Positions 1 through 6,320 of a stretch of DNA of 7,342 bases are shown here, one piece after another (position 1 is the first letter of the stretch; each line of letters opens with the position of its first letter). The position numbers were made by a program, and so were the translations under genes. The DNA is from Thauera sp. Its GTDB lineage: Bacteria; Pseudomonadota; Gammaproteobacteria; Burkholderiales; Rhodocyclaceae. Location: NCBI GenBank assembly GCA_003446655.1, contig DMCZ01000014.1, forward strand, positions 4,260 through 11,601, given 5' to 3'. The notes beneath the pieces are model-generated. The model saw nothing but the letters and a program-made list of their open reading frames with translations. It did no database searches and had not been told where the DNA came from.

Positions 1-751
1 CGCTCGCCTCATCATCGGCAGGCTGGCCGTTGCGCAGGCAGGCGGCGAGCGCAGTCGCGATGCCATCGGCCATGCGCGCCTGACGGGCCGGATCGCGCAG
101 CAAAAGCTCTTCTTCACGATTCTTGATGACGCCAGCCTCGAACAGGACTGCCGGCATCGTGGCGTGGCGCAGGACTGCGAGCCCATCGAAGTAATGCACC
201 GCGTGCTCACGGTCCGCATAGGCTCGTCGGCGTCCGTTCTTGTGCGTCGGCTCGAAACCGAGGCGTTGCAGCCTCGCCCCGATCACGCGCGCGCACAGGA
301 TGCTGCGCGCGGTATCGGGGTTGTCGCGCGACACGAACAGCGAGTGGCCTGCGTACTCATCGTTGTAGTCGAGCAGCATGTCGTTCCAGCGCCACGAGCG
401 CAGTTCATGCGCACCAACCGAGTCGTGGTGAATCGACAGGAAGAACGCTGCCCCGCTTCCCGCCAGCGGGCGCGCCCTCAGGCTCTCGATCCGGCCATCC
501 GGGTTGATCAACTCGACACGAAACCCGCGGCCACGCAAGGCCTCGACCAGGCGCAGCGCAAATTCACGATTGAACTCGAATTCCGGCCGTCCCCGCGCAC
601 TGATGGCACCGGGCGCCGCCAACGTGTGCCCGACATCGACCGCGATCCATCCTGCTTGCGCGGCATGCACACCGGCTCCAGCGCCGCCGCCGACCAGGCC
701 AAGCAGCAACGCCATGAAATCCCAGCGAGCGTGAAATCGTGTTGTCGCCAT
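1..751 (-). CDS. N-acetylmuramoyl-L-alanine amidase (Amidase_3 type), C-terminus cut by window edge
   Basis: Zinc peptidoglycan amidase, which cleaves the bond between N-acetylmuramic acid and L-alanine of the stem peptide; probably periplasmic. I translated it by hand: 250 residues are visible and the frame stays open to the edge. Residues 1-31 look like a signal peptide (Arg at 5 and 9, hydrophobic stretch about 13-28, likely cut near VHAA). Family motifs appear in order: VDVGH (His42), Glu63 in FNRE, SIHHDS (His108) and MPAVLFEAGVIKN (Glu205). These match the expected zinc ligands and catalytic Glu. The first motif lacks the usual Gly-Gly after His, and SIHHD replaces the common SIHAD. No AMIN domain precedes the catalytic domain. 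The ATG at 751 is the first start after an in-frame TAG; there is no clear Shine-Dalgarno sequence. It diverges from norC and has no known link to denitrification. The family call is firm; the exact subtype (AmiA/B/C) is not assigned. Confidence 0.88.
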   Translation of the reverse strand, partial: MATTRFHARWDFMALLLGLVGGGAGAGVHAAQAGWIAVDVGHTLAAPGAISARGRPEFEFNREFALRLVEALRGRGFRVELINPDGRIESLRARPLAGSGAAFFLSIHHDSVGAHELRSWRWNDMLLDYNDEYAGHSLFVSRDNPDTARSILCARVIGARLQRLGFEPTHKNGRRRAYADREHAVHYFDGLAVLRHATMPAVLFEAGVIKNREEELLLRDPARQARMADGIATALAACLRNGQPADDEAS

Positions 752-825
752 GCAGCGATGCTAACCGAATCCCCCGCTCGGACGCGACCAGGCGCGGCAA
801 TTCCGCGTGCAGCCCGGTTTTGGTC

Positions 826-839
826 TTGATTCAAATCAT
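826..839 (+). promoter_or_regulatory. FNR/DNR/NNR-type box upstream of norC
   Basis: The sequence TTGAT-TCAA-ATCAT matches the FNR/DNR consensus TTGAT-N4-ATCAA at nine of ten informative bases. Its centre (832.5) lies 41.5 bp upstream of the predicted start at A874, the classic class II activator position. Crp/FNR regulators (FNR for low oxygen, DNR/NNR for NO) are known to control nor genes. The sequence cannot say which family member binds. The site is also upstream of the divergent amidase, but no -10 is visible at the matching distance on that strand. Confidence 0.85.
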
Positions 840-861
840 GGAGACGCCCCGAGCCGCCCCG

Positions 862-874
862 GACAATGCGCCCA
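862..874 (+). promoter_or_regulatory. norCB promoter: -10 element and predicted start site
   Basis: GACAAT at 862-867 matches four of six bases of TATAAT and lies exactly where a -10 should be for a class II FNR-type promoter using the box at 826-839. The predicted start is A874, preceded by pyrimidines. No good -35 hexamer is present, as expected for an activator-dependent promoter. This gives a leader of about 96 nt. The leader holds one weak hairpin (CTGCC 884-888 with GGCAG 892-896). Confidence 0.65.
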
Positions 875-958
875 CCATCGGCACTGCCGTGGGCAGCTGT
901 ACCCCCTGAACCACCCGGGCAACCTGACACCTTTTCGGACAAAACGAGACAAGCGATG

Positions 959-963
959 AGGAG
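959..963 (+). promoter_or_regulatory. norC ribosome binding site
   Basis: AGGAG lies six bases before the ATG at 970. This is strong Shine-Dalgarno spacing and fixes the norC start. Confidence 0.85.
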
Positions 964-969
964 TACTCC

Positions 970-1395
970 ATGAGCGGCATATTCACCAAATCAATGGCGC
1001 GGAACATCTTCTACGGGGGAACGGTGTTCTTCTTCCTCCTGTTCCTTGCGCTGACCTTCGACACCGAGCGCGAACTCCCGAATCGCGACAACCGCGCCGC
1101 CATCACCCCCGAGGTGGCGGCTGGCAAGCACATCTGGGAAACCAACAACTGCCTGGGCTGCCACACCCTGCTCGGCGAGGGCGCCTACTTCGCGCCAGAG
1201 CTTGGCAACGTCTACAAGCGCCGTGGCGGCGACTTCATCAAGGGCTGGATGCAGGCCATGCCCACCGGAGCACCCGGCCGTCGCCAGATGCCACAGTTCA
1301 ACCTCACCGACGAAGAGCTCGACCAGCTGGTGGCTTTCCTGAAGTACACCTCGGAGATCAACACCGCCAACTGGCCGCCCAACATCGAGGGCTGA
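970..1395 (+). CDS. norC: Nitric oxide reductase cytochrome c subunit NorC
   Basis: Electron-entry subunit of cNOR. It takes electrons from periplasmic cytochrome c or cupredoxin and passes them to NorB. The 141-residue length is typical of NorC. An N-terminal membrane anchor spans about residues 13-30 (FYGGTVFFFLLFLALTF), followed by a periplasmic cytochrome c domain. The heme c motif is CLGCH (Cys61, Cys64, His65), and Met107 in RRQMPQF is the likely sixth ligand. The segment TLLGEGAYFAPELGNVY after the heme motif is characteristic of NorC. The ATG at 970 has a good Shine-Dalgarno sequence. It is the first gene after the FNR-type promoter and is followed 31 bp later by norB, so the two are surely co-transcribed. 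Nothing is missing or broken. Confidence 0.97.
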   Translation: MSGIFTKSMARNIFYGGTVFFFLLFLALTFDTERELPNRDNRAAITPEVAAGKHIWETNNCLGCHTLLGEGAYFAPELGNVYKRRGGDFIKGWMQAMPTGAPGRRQMPQFNLTDEELDQLVAFLKYTSEINTANWPPNIEG

Positions 1396-1426
1396 TCGGA
1401 ACTCTGGAGACCACAAGGGGATATCC

Positions 1427-2806
1427 ATGCAATACAAATCACAAGCGGTCGCCATGCCCTACTTCATCGCGGCGATCGGGCTTTTCGTGGGGCAAATCAT
1501 CTTCGGTCTGATCATGGGCCTGCAGTACGTGGTCGGCGATTTCCTGTTCCCGGAGATCCCGTTCAACGTGGCACGCATGGTGCACACCAACCTGCTGATC
1601 GTGTGGCTGCTGTTCGGCTTCATGGGGGCGGCTTACTACCTCGTGCCTGAAGAGACCGAGACCGAGCTGTTCAGCCCGAAGCTGGCGCTGCTGCTGTTCT
1701 GGGTCTTCCTCGTCGCTGGCGCGGCCACCATCCTCGGCTACCTGCTCGTACCCTACAGCACGCTGGCGTCGATGACCGGCAACGACATCCTCGCCACCAT
1801 GGGGCGGGAATTCCTCGAGCAGCCGCTGCTGACCAAGATCGGCATCGTGATCGTCGCGCTCGCTTTCCTGTTCAACATCACGATGACCATCCTGAAGGGT
1901 CGCAAGACCGTCATCAGCATCGTGCTGCTGATGGGTCTGTGGGGCCTGGCGATCTTCTTCCTGTTCTCCTTCTACAACCCGGTGAACCTCGTCCGCGACA
2001 AGTTCTACTGGTGGTGGGTGGTGCACCTCTGGGTGGAAGGCGTGTGGGAACTGATCATGGCTGCGCTGCTCGCCTTCGTGCTGATCAAGGTCACGGGTGT
2101 CGACCGTGAAGTGATCGAGAAGTGGCTGTACGTGATCATCACCCTGGCGCTCGTGACCGGCATCATCGGCACCGGCCACCACTACTTCTGGATCGGTACG
2201 CCGGAGTACTGGCAGTGGTGGGGTTCGATCTTCTCCGCGCTGGAGCCGATCCCGTTCTTCGCCATGACTGTGTTCGCCTTCAACATGGTGAACCGCCGCC
2301 GTCGCGAGCACCCGAACAAGGCTGCCGTGCTGTGGGCGCTCGGCACCGGCGTGATGGCCTTCCTGGGCGCAGGCGTGTGGGGCTTCCTGCACACCCTGGC
2401 GCCGGTGAACTACTACACCCACGGTTCGCAGATCACCGCGGCGCACGGCCACATGGCCTTCTACGGCGCCTACGTGATGGTGGTGCTGACGATCATCAGC
2501 TACGCCATGCCGATCCTGCGCGGCCGTGCTGCAAACGGCACCAAGGCCCAGGTGGTCGAGATGTGGTCGTTCTGGCTGATGACGATCGCGATGGTCTTCA
2601 TCACCCTGTTCCTGACCGCCGCCGGCATCCTGCAGGTGTGGCTGCAGCGCGTGTCCGACGCTCCGATGTCCTTCATGGCCACCCAGGACCAGCTCACGCT
2701 GTTCTACTGGATGCGTGAATGGGCGGGCGTGGTGTTCTTCATCGGCCTGCTGACCTACCTCGCCAGCTTCTTCATCAAGGGCGAAGCGAAGGACGTCAAG
2801 GCCTGA
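1427..2806 (+). CDS. norB: Nitric oxide reductase catalytic subunit NorB (cNOR)
   Basis: Catalytic subunit of the inner-membrane NO reductase, a heme-copper oxidase relative with non-heme iron (FeB) in place of CuB; it reduces 2 NO to N2O. The protein has 459 residues and about 12 membrane segments. All expected ligands are present: His53 and His342 for low-spin heme b, His340 for heme b3, His200, His251 and His252 plus Glu204 for FeB, and the conserved Glu273 nearby. These positions are offset by a constant seven from the Pseudomonas aeruginosa enzyme, so the fold is intact. There is no long N-terminal extension as in quinol-dependent qNOR, which agrees with a separate norC. AAGGGG at 1415-1420, six bases before the ATG, supports the start. 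A strong terminator follows 54 bp after the stop, so norCB forms its own transcript. Confidence 0.98.
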   Translation: MQYKSQAVAMPYFIAAIGLFVGQIIFGLIMGLQYVVGDFLFPEIPFNVARMVHTNLLIVWLLFGFMGAAYYLVPEETETELFSPKLALLLFWVFLVAGAATILGYLLVPYSTLASMTGNDILATMGREFLEQPLLTKIGIVIVALAFLFNITMTILKGRKTVISIVLLMGLWGLAIFFLFSFYNPVNLVRDKFYWWWVVHLWVEGVWELIMAALLAFVLIKVTGVDREVIEKWLYVIITLALVTGIIGTGHHYFWIGTPEYWQWWGSIFSALEPIPFFAMTVFAFNMVNRRRREHPNKAAVLWALGTGVMAFLGAGVWGFLHTLAPVNYYTHGSQITAAHGHMAFYGAYVMVVLTIISYAMPILRGRAANGTKAQVVEMWSFWLMTIAMVFITLFLTAAGILQVWLQRVSDAPMSFMATQDQLTLFYWMREWAGVVFFIGLLTYLASFFIKGEAKDVKA

Positions 2807-2859
2807 CATGCAGCAGGTGTTTGGGTAGCAACTCCTGGGCGATCCAGGGGAAGGGGTTG

Positions 2860-2885
2860 GGGCGGCGAAGGCCGCCCTTTTTTTT
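2860..2885 (+). terminator. Rho-independent terminator after norB
   Basis: A perfect 7-bp GC stem (GGGCGGC 2860-2866, GCCGCCC 2871-2877) with a GAAG loop is followed by eight T residues (2878-2885). This is a textbook intrinsic terminator, and it should separate norCB from epd and norEFQ. Confidence 0.93.
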
Positions 2886-2938
2886 CGCCCAGCCCGCCCG
2901 ACACCGCCGGTGGTGGCGCGCTTTTTTGGCCGGCCCCT

Positions 2939-2956
2939 GGCGGCAGCGGTGCCGCC
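2939..2956. repeat. 7-bp inverted repeat just upstream of the epd -10
   Basis: GGCGGCA (2939-2945) and TGCCGCC (2950-2956) are exact inverted copies around a 4-bp spacer. They sit where a -35 or an operator would lie relative to TAGAAT at 2963. It may be a protein-binding site, or chance in very GC-rich DNA. Confidence 0.35.
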
Positions 2957-2962
2957 GCCCGC

Positions 2963-2968
2963 TAGAAT
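2963..2968 (+). promoter_or_regulatory. Candidate -10 element of the epd promoter
   Basis: TAGAAT matches five of six bases of the sigma-70 -10 consensus and stands out in GC-rich DNA. No good -35 lies 16-18 bp upstream. The start would fall near 2975, giving a leader of about 75 nt before the GTG at 3051. No FNR-type box is found at the matching distance, so epd is probably not controlled like its nor neighbours. Confidence 0.5.
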
Positions 2969-2979
2969 GTCGCGCTGTC

Positions 2980-2998
2980 ACGGCCCTGCTGGGGCCGT
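2980..2998 (+). other. Hairpin in the predicted epd leader
   Basis: ACGGCCC (2980-2986) pairs perfectly with GGGCCGT (2992-2998) around a 5-nt loop. It would form at the very 5' end of the epd mRNA if transcription starts near 2975. No T-run follows, so it is not a terminator. A role in mRNA stability or regulation is possible but not shown. Confidence 0.4.
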
Positions 2999-3050
2999 CG
3001 AATACACCCGCTCCCGCCATCCGACCGCTTCTGCCCGCTCCGAGTACGCC

Positions 3051-4133
3051 GTGCCCGCCTCCCCCCCGACGCTGACCCGCCCCGCCTTCCGCATCGCGAT
3101 CAACGGCTACGGCCGAATCGGCCGCTGCTACCTGCGTGCCCTGCATGAGGCCGGGCTGGGCGAGCAGTTCCGCATCGTCGCCATCAACGAACCCGCCGAC
3201 CTCGCCAGCATCGCCTACCTGACCCGTTTCGATTCGACCCACGGTCGCTTCCCAGGCCTGGTGGACTGTACGGAGGACACGCTGATCGTCGACGACCAGA
3301 CAGTGGTCGTCTCACATGCGCACACGCCTGAGGAAGTCGACTGGGAGGCGCTCGGCATCGACCTGATCGTCGAATGCTCGGGCCAGTATGGTAGCCGCGC
3401 CGAACTGGCGCGCTTCCTCGCTGCCGGATGCCCCCGGCTGCTGCTCTCGCACCCGGGCAACGGCGCCGAGGACGTTGACGCCACCGTGGTGTTCGGCGTC
3501 AATCACGCCCAACTCGATGGCAGCGAGGGCCTGATCTCCAACGCCTCATGCACCACGAACGCCGTCGTGCCGGTGCTCGAGCTCCTGCACCGCGAGATCG
3601 GCATCGAGCAGGCCCTGCTCACCACACTGCACTCGGCGATGAACGACCAGCCGCTGATCGACGGCTACCACCACACCGACCTGCGCCGTACGCGCTCGGC
3701 AATGCAGTCGATCATCCCGGTGTCGACCGGGCTGGCGCGCGGGGTCGAGCGTCTGCTGCCTGCGCTCGCCGGCCGCGTCAAGGCCAAGGCGATCCGGGTG
3801 CCGACGCACAACGTCTCCGCGATCGACATGGTGCTGACGCTCGCGCGCAACATCGAGCCGGGCGAGGTGAACCGCCTGCTGCGAACTGCAGCCGACGGCT
3901 GCTACCGCGGCCTGATCGCCTACTCGGACGAGGCGCACGCCTCGATCGACTTCAACCACGACCCGCACTCGGCCATCGTCGACGGCGGCCAGACGCACAG
4001 CATCGGGCCACGCATGGTCAATCTGATGGTGTGGTTCGACAACGAGTGGGGCTTCGCCAGCCGCATGGTCGACGTGACCCGGCACTGGCTCGGCATCACC
4101 GCCGGCGGGCCGGGCGCGGCCGGTTCCAATTAA
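3051..4133 (+). CDS. epd: D-erythrose-4-phosphate dehydrogenase (GAPDH superfamily)
   Basis: NAD-dependent cytosolic dehydrogenase that oxidises erythrose 4-phosphate to 4-phosphoerythronate, the first step of the DXP-dependent vitamin B6 (pyridoxal phosphate) pathway. From the GTG at 3051 it has 360 residues. The Rossmann motif is INGYGRIG (17-24), the catalytic Cys is 167 in SNASCTTN, and the catalytic His is 194. Features recalled from Epd rather than glycolytic GAPDH are THGRF (63-67), SHPG (133-136), HSAMNDQ (194-200), FNHDPHSAIVDG (301-312) and DNEWGFASRM near the end. The frame is open upstream to 2910, but homology begins only at about residue 13 of this model. The ATG at 2967 overlaps the likely -10, so GTG 3051 is preferred although its ribosome site is weak. 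The gene lies between norB and norE with its own signals and has no known role in NO reduction. Low-level GAPDH activity cannot be excluded. Confidence 0.85.
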   Translation: MPASPPTLTRPAFRIAINGYGRIGRCYLRALHEAGLGEQFRIVAINEPADLASIAYLTRFDSTHGRFPGLVDCTEDTLIVDDQTVVVSHAHTPEEVDWEALGIDLIVECSGQYGSRAELARFLAAGCPRLLLSHPGNGAEDVDATVVFGVNHAQLDGSEGLISNASCTTNAVVPVLELLHREIGIEQALLTTLHSAMNDQPLIDGYHHTDLRRTRSAMQSIIPVSTGLARGVERLLPALAGRVKAKAIRVPTHNVSAIDMVLTLARNIEPGEVNRLLRTAADGCYRGLIAYSDEAHASIDFNHDPHSAIVDGGQTHSIGPRMVNLMVWFDNEWGFASRMVDVTRHWLGITAGGPGAAGSN

Positions 4134-4143
4134 CCGCGATCAA
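4130..4143 (+). promoter_or_regulatory. Second, degenerate FNR/DNR-type box upstream of norE
   Basis: TTAAC-CGCG-ATCAA matches TTGAT-N4-ATCAA at eight of ten bases, with one half-site perfect. It overlaps the epd stop codon (4131-4133). It begins 36 bp before the TAGACT -10 at 4166, exactly the same distance as between the norC box and its -10. That repeated geometry is the main support for a functional site. Confidence 0.65.
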
Positions 4144-4165
4144 GTTAAAACCATGCGCGCTTGCC

Positions 4166-4178
4166 TAGACTGCCGCGC
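4166..4178 (+). promoter_or_regulatory. norE promoter: -10 element, start site at the ATG
   Basis: TAGACT (4166-4171) matches four of six bases of the -10 consensus. Placed by the FNR-type box, the start of transcription falls at 4178 or 4179, the first base of the norE ATG. No Shine-Dalgarno sequence precedes that ATG. A leaderless mRNA is therefore likely. Confidence 0.55.
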
Positions 4179-4787
4179 ATGGAAACGAGCACCGTCCCCC
4201 TGCCCCCACGCGCCGCGCCCGCGCCTGTAGAGGGCCCGCGGCTCGCCGGCGACCTGGCGATCTGGTTCTTCATCCTCGCCGAGCTGCTCGCCTTCGGCGT
4301 GTTCTTCGCCGCCTACGCCTTCACCCGCGCAAACCACATCGAGCTCTTCAACGCCGAGCAGGCCGCGCTGAATCGCAACGCCGGCGCACTCAACACCGTG
4401 CTGCTGCTCACCGCCAGCTACTTCGTCGTGCGCGCGGTGCAGGCCGCCGAACGAGAGGCCTCCCGCCAGTGCGCCAGCTGGCTGCTCGGTGCAATCCTCA
4501 CCGGCTTCGGCTTCGTCGTGGTCAAGCTCGGGGAATATGCGGCTGCGTTCGAGCACAACATCAGCCTGTCGAGCAGCCCGTTCCACATGTTCTACCTGTC
4601 GCTGACCTTCTTCCACTTCATGCACGTGATCCTCGGCCTGGTGATCCTGGTCGCGATGTGGAACGGCGCGCGCCAGGGCCGCTACCGGCCGGGCGACATG
4701 AACGGCATCGAGACCGGCGCCGCCTACTGGCACATGGTCGATCTGGTGTGGCTGATCCTGTTCCCGCTCGTCTACGTCATCCACTGA
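4179..4787 (+). CDS. norE: NorE, cytochrome c oxidase subunit III-like NOR accessory protein
   Basis: Integral membrane protein of the COX3 family that accompanies cNOR operons. It is not part of the purified two-subunit enzyme, and in other denitrifiers it supports full NO reductase activity. The 202 residues form five membrane segments (about 25-48, 69-88, 100-120, 137-161, 182-200). COX3-type features are Glu119 in VVKLGEY, the His146/His149 pair in FFHFMHVILG and GAAYWHMVDLVWLILFPLVYV at the end. The start is set at ATG 4179. An in-frame TTG at 4161 exists but lies upstream of the predicted transcription start and has no ribosome site. norF follows after 10 bp. The separate FNR-type promoter suggests co-induction with norCB. 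Confidence 0.92.
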   Translation: METSTVPLPPRAAPAPVEGPRLAGDLAIWFFILAELLAFGVFFAAYAFTRANHIELFNAEQAALNRNAGALNTVLLLTASYFVVRAVQAAEREASRQCASWLLGAILTGFGFVVVKLGEYAAAFEHNISLSSSPFHMFYLSLTFFHFMHVILGLVILVAMWNGARQGRYRPGDMNGIETGAAYWHMVDLVWLILFPLVYVIH

Positions 4788-4797
4788 GGCGCCCATC

Positions 4798-5079
4798 ATG
4801 AGCACACGCATGCACGGCACCCCCAGGAGTTCAACGATCCTGTGGGTCACCCTCATCCTCGCCACCCTTCTGACCTGGAGCATGGGCGCCCTCGGCGAGA
4901 CCGGACGCTGGGGCGTGGCCGCACTCGCCGTCATCTCCTTCTGGAAAGGCGCAGTGATCATTCTCGATTTCATGGCGCTGCGCCATGCGCCGCTGCTGTG
5001 GCGCGCCATCACGATGGGCTGGATGATCCTGGTCTGGGCCGTCATCGCCATCGCCTACATCAAGGGACTCGCACAATGA
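4798..5079 (+). CDS. norF: NorF, COX4-like small membrane protein
   Basis: Small inner-membrane accessory protein that typically pairs with NorE; its precise role in NOR function is unresolved. It has 93 residues and three membrane segments (about 13-30, 38-58, 66-88). The central pattern FWKGAVIILDFMALRHAP (48-65), followed by LWR, is typical of the prokaryotic cytochrome oxidase subunit IV/NorF family. GAGG at 4786-4789, inside and just after the norE stop, is a plausible ribosome site for ATG 4798. An in-frame ATG four codons later is an alternative start. It overlaps norQ by 4 bp (ATGA), indicating translational coupling. Confidence 0.9.
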   Translation: MSTRMHGTPRSSTILWVTLILATLLTWSMGALGETGRWGVAALAVISFWKGAVIILDFMALRHAPLLWRAITMGWMILVWAVIAIAYIKGLAQ

Positions 5080-5876
5080 AGCCGGACACGCCCAACCTCG
5101 ACATCCCCTTCTACCAGCCCGCGGGCGACGAGGTCGCGGTCTTCGAGCGCGCCTGGAAGAACCGCCTGCCGCTGCTCATCAAGGGCCCCACCGGCTGCGG
5201 CAAGACGCGCTTCGTGACGCACATGGCGGCCCGCCTCGGCCTGCCGCTCTACACCGTAGCCTGCCACGACGACCTCACCGCCGCCGACCTCGTCGGCCGC
5301 CATCTGATCGGTGACGGCCGGACGGTGTGGTGCGACGGCCCGCTCACGCGGGCGGTGCGCGAGGGCGGCATCTGCTACCTGGATGAAGTGGTCGAGGCGC
5401 GCAAGGACACCACCGTGGTGCTCCACCCGCTCGCCGACGATCGCCGTATCCTGCCCATCGACCGCACCGGCGAACTGCTCGCGGCGCCGCCCAGCTTCAT
5501 GCTGGTGGTGTCCTACAACCCGGGCTACCAGAACCTGTTGAAGGGCATGAAGCCCTCCACCCGCCAGCGCTTCGTCAGCGTGCGCTTCGACTTCCCGCGC
5601 GCCGAGCAGGAGGAGGCCGTGCTCATCGGCGAGACCGCCTGCCCGCCCGACCTGGCCCGGCGCCTGGTGGCGATCGCCGGTGCGCTGCGCGCGCTCAAGG
5701 ACCGCGACCTGGAGGAATCGGCCAGCACCCGCCTGCTGGTCTATGCCGCGCTGCTGATCAAGGACGGCATGGATCCGGTCGCCGCCTGCCGCGTCGGCAT
5801 CGTCGAGAGCCTGACCGACGACGCTGAAGTGGCCGAGGGCCTCATGGAGGTCGTCGCCGCGACCTTCGGCCGCTGA
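5076..5876 (+). CDS. norQ: NorQ, MoxR-family AAA+ ATPase for NO reductase activation
   Basis: Cytoplasmic AAA+ ATPase of the NirQ/NorQ/CbbQ group. With NorD it is needed to make NorCB active, apparently at the FeB insertion step in related bacteria. The 266-residue length is typical. Walker A is GPTGCGKT (37-44) and Walker B is ICYLDE (99-104). A sensor 1 Asn lies in SYNPG (Asn148), and the Arg-rich segment PSTRQRF (160-166) probably holds the arginine finger. The STRLLVYAALLI segment near 217-228 is typical of the C-terminal lid. The start is ATG 5076, overlapping the norF stop by 4 bp; the frame is open upstream, but that part is an out-of-frame reading of norF. Its usual partner norD does not follow immediately: two other genes come first, and norD is not seen in the window. 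Confidence 0.94.
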   Translation: MKPDTPNLDIPFYQPAGDEVAVFERAWKNRLPLLIKGPTGCGKTRFVTHMAARLGLPLYTVACHDDLTAADLVGRHLIGDGRTVWCDGPLTRAVREGGICYLDEVVEARKDTTVVLHPLADDRRILPIDRTGELLAAPPSFMLVVSYNPGYQNLLKGMKPSTRQRFVSVRFDFPRAEQEEAVLIGETACPPDLARRLVAIAGALRALKDRDLEESASTRLLVYAALLIKDGMDPVAACRVGIVESLTDDAEVAEGLMEVVAATFGR

Positions 5877-5898
5877 GCGCCCACGCCTGAGCGCCCCG

Positions 5899-6306
5899 AT
5901 GAGCATCGACCGTCCCGACCCCCTCAAGCATGTGATGCCCGGCCCCCGCCTGGCGGTCGTGGCCGAGGCGCTGTTCCTGATCAACCTGATGCTGCTGCCC
6001 GGCCTGGCCTTTCTCGCGCTGATGGTGCTGTGGGCACTGAATCGCGACCACCCCGACCCGCTGGTCCGCAACCACCTGCGCCAGACCGGGTGGACCTGCA
6101 TCTGGGGCGGGCTGCTGCTGGTGGTGATCAGCGTCGCGATCTTCCTGCTCGGCGGCTTCGACAACCCGTGGACCTGGGTGATCGGCGTGCTTTACTTCAC
6201 TTTCGTCCATTCGAGCCTGATCCTGCTCGGGGTCATGGGCCTGTCGCGCGCGATCAACGGGCGCAGCTGGCGTTACCCGCTGTTCGGGCCACGCGAGCAG
6301 GACTAG
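5899..6306 (+). CDS. DUF4870-like membrane protein of unknown function
   Basis: I do not recognise a named function. The 135 residues form three membrane segments (about 22-47, 66-85, 92-116). Two features recall the DUF4870/Tic20-like small membrane family: the polar stretch between helices 1 and 2 (RDHPDPLVRNHLRQTGW) and the end motif GLSRAINGRSWRYPLFG. No metal-binding cysteines or catalytic motif are visible. It begins 22 bp after norQ and ends 14 bp before the Fe-S protein gene, on the same strand, so it is probably in the norEFQ operon. The ribosome site before ATG 5899 is poor, but the N-terminal residues read naturally and no better start is seen. A role in NOR assembly or stability is inferred from position only. 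Confidence 0.75.
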   Translation: MSIDRPDPLKHVMPGPRLAVVAEALFLINLMLLPGLAFLALMVLWALNRDHPDPLVRNHLRQTGWTCIWGGLLLVVISVAIFLLGGFDNPWTWVIGVLYFTFVHSSLILLGVMGLSRAINGRSWRYPLFGPREQD

Positions 6307-6320
6307 GCGGCGACTGCATC

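Noticed and set aside
504..511. TTGATCAA palindrome as an FNR box
   Set aside because: The half-sites lack the 4-bp spacer and it lies inside the amidase coding region.
164..829. 221-codon open frame on the + strand
   Set aside because: It is antisense to the amidase, whose motifs are clear on the minus strand, and its own translation shows no family features.
508..942. 144-codon minus-strand frame across the norC upstream region
   Set aside because: It overlaps the amidase in a different frame on the same strand and runs through the norC promoter; its composition is typical of a shadow frame.
1439..2809. 456-codon open frame antisense to norB
   Set aside because: It mirrors the GC-rich third-position bias of norB. 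Its translation is a low-complexity His/Glu/Asp/Gln-rich string without domains, while norB is beyond doubt.
2905..2927. Second intrinsic terminator (CGCC/GGCG stem, then T6)
   Set aside because: The stem is only 4 bp, the loop is 6 nt, and three bases separate the stem from the T-run. The terminator at 2860-2885 is sufficient.
2967..2969. ATG as the start of epd
   Set aside because: It overlaps the TAGAAT -10 candidate, has no ribosome site, and would add 28 residues with no family similarity.
4161..4163. TTG as the start of norE
   Set aside because: It lies upstream of the predicted transcription start and has no ribosome site; ATG 4179 is better.
3548..4168. 206-codon + strand frame inside epd
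   Set aside because: It is an Arg/Pro/Ala-rich shadow of the epd reading frame without motifs.
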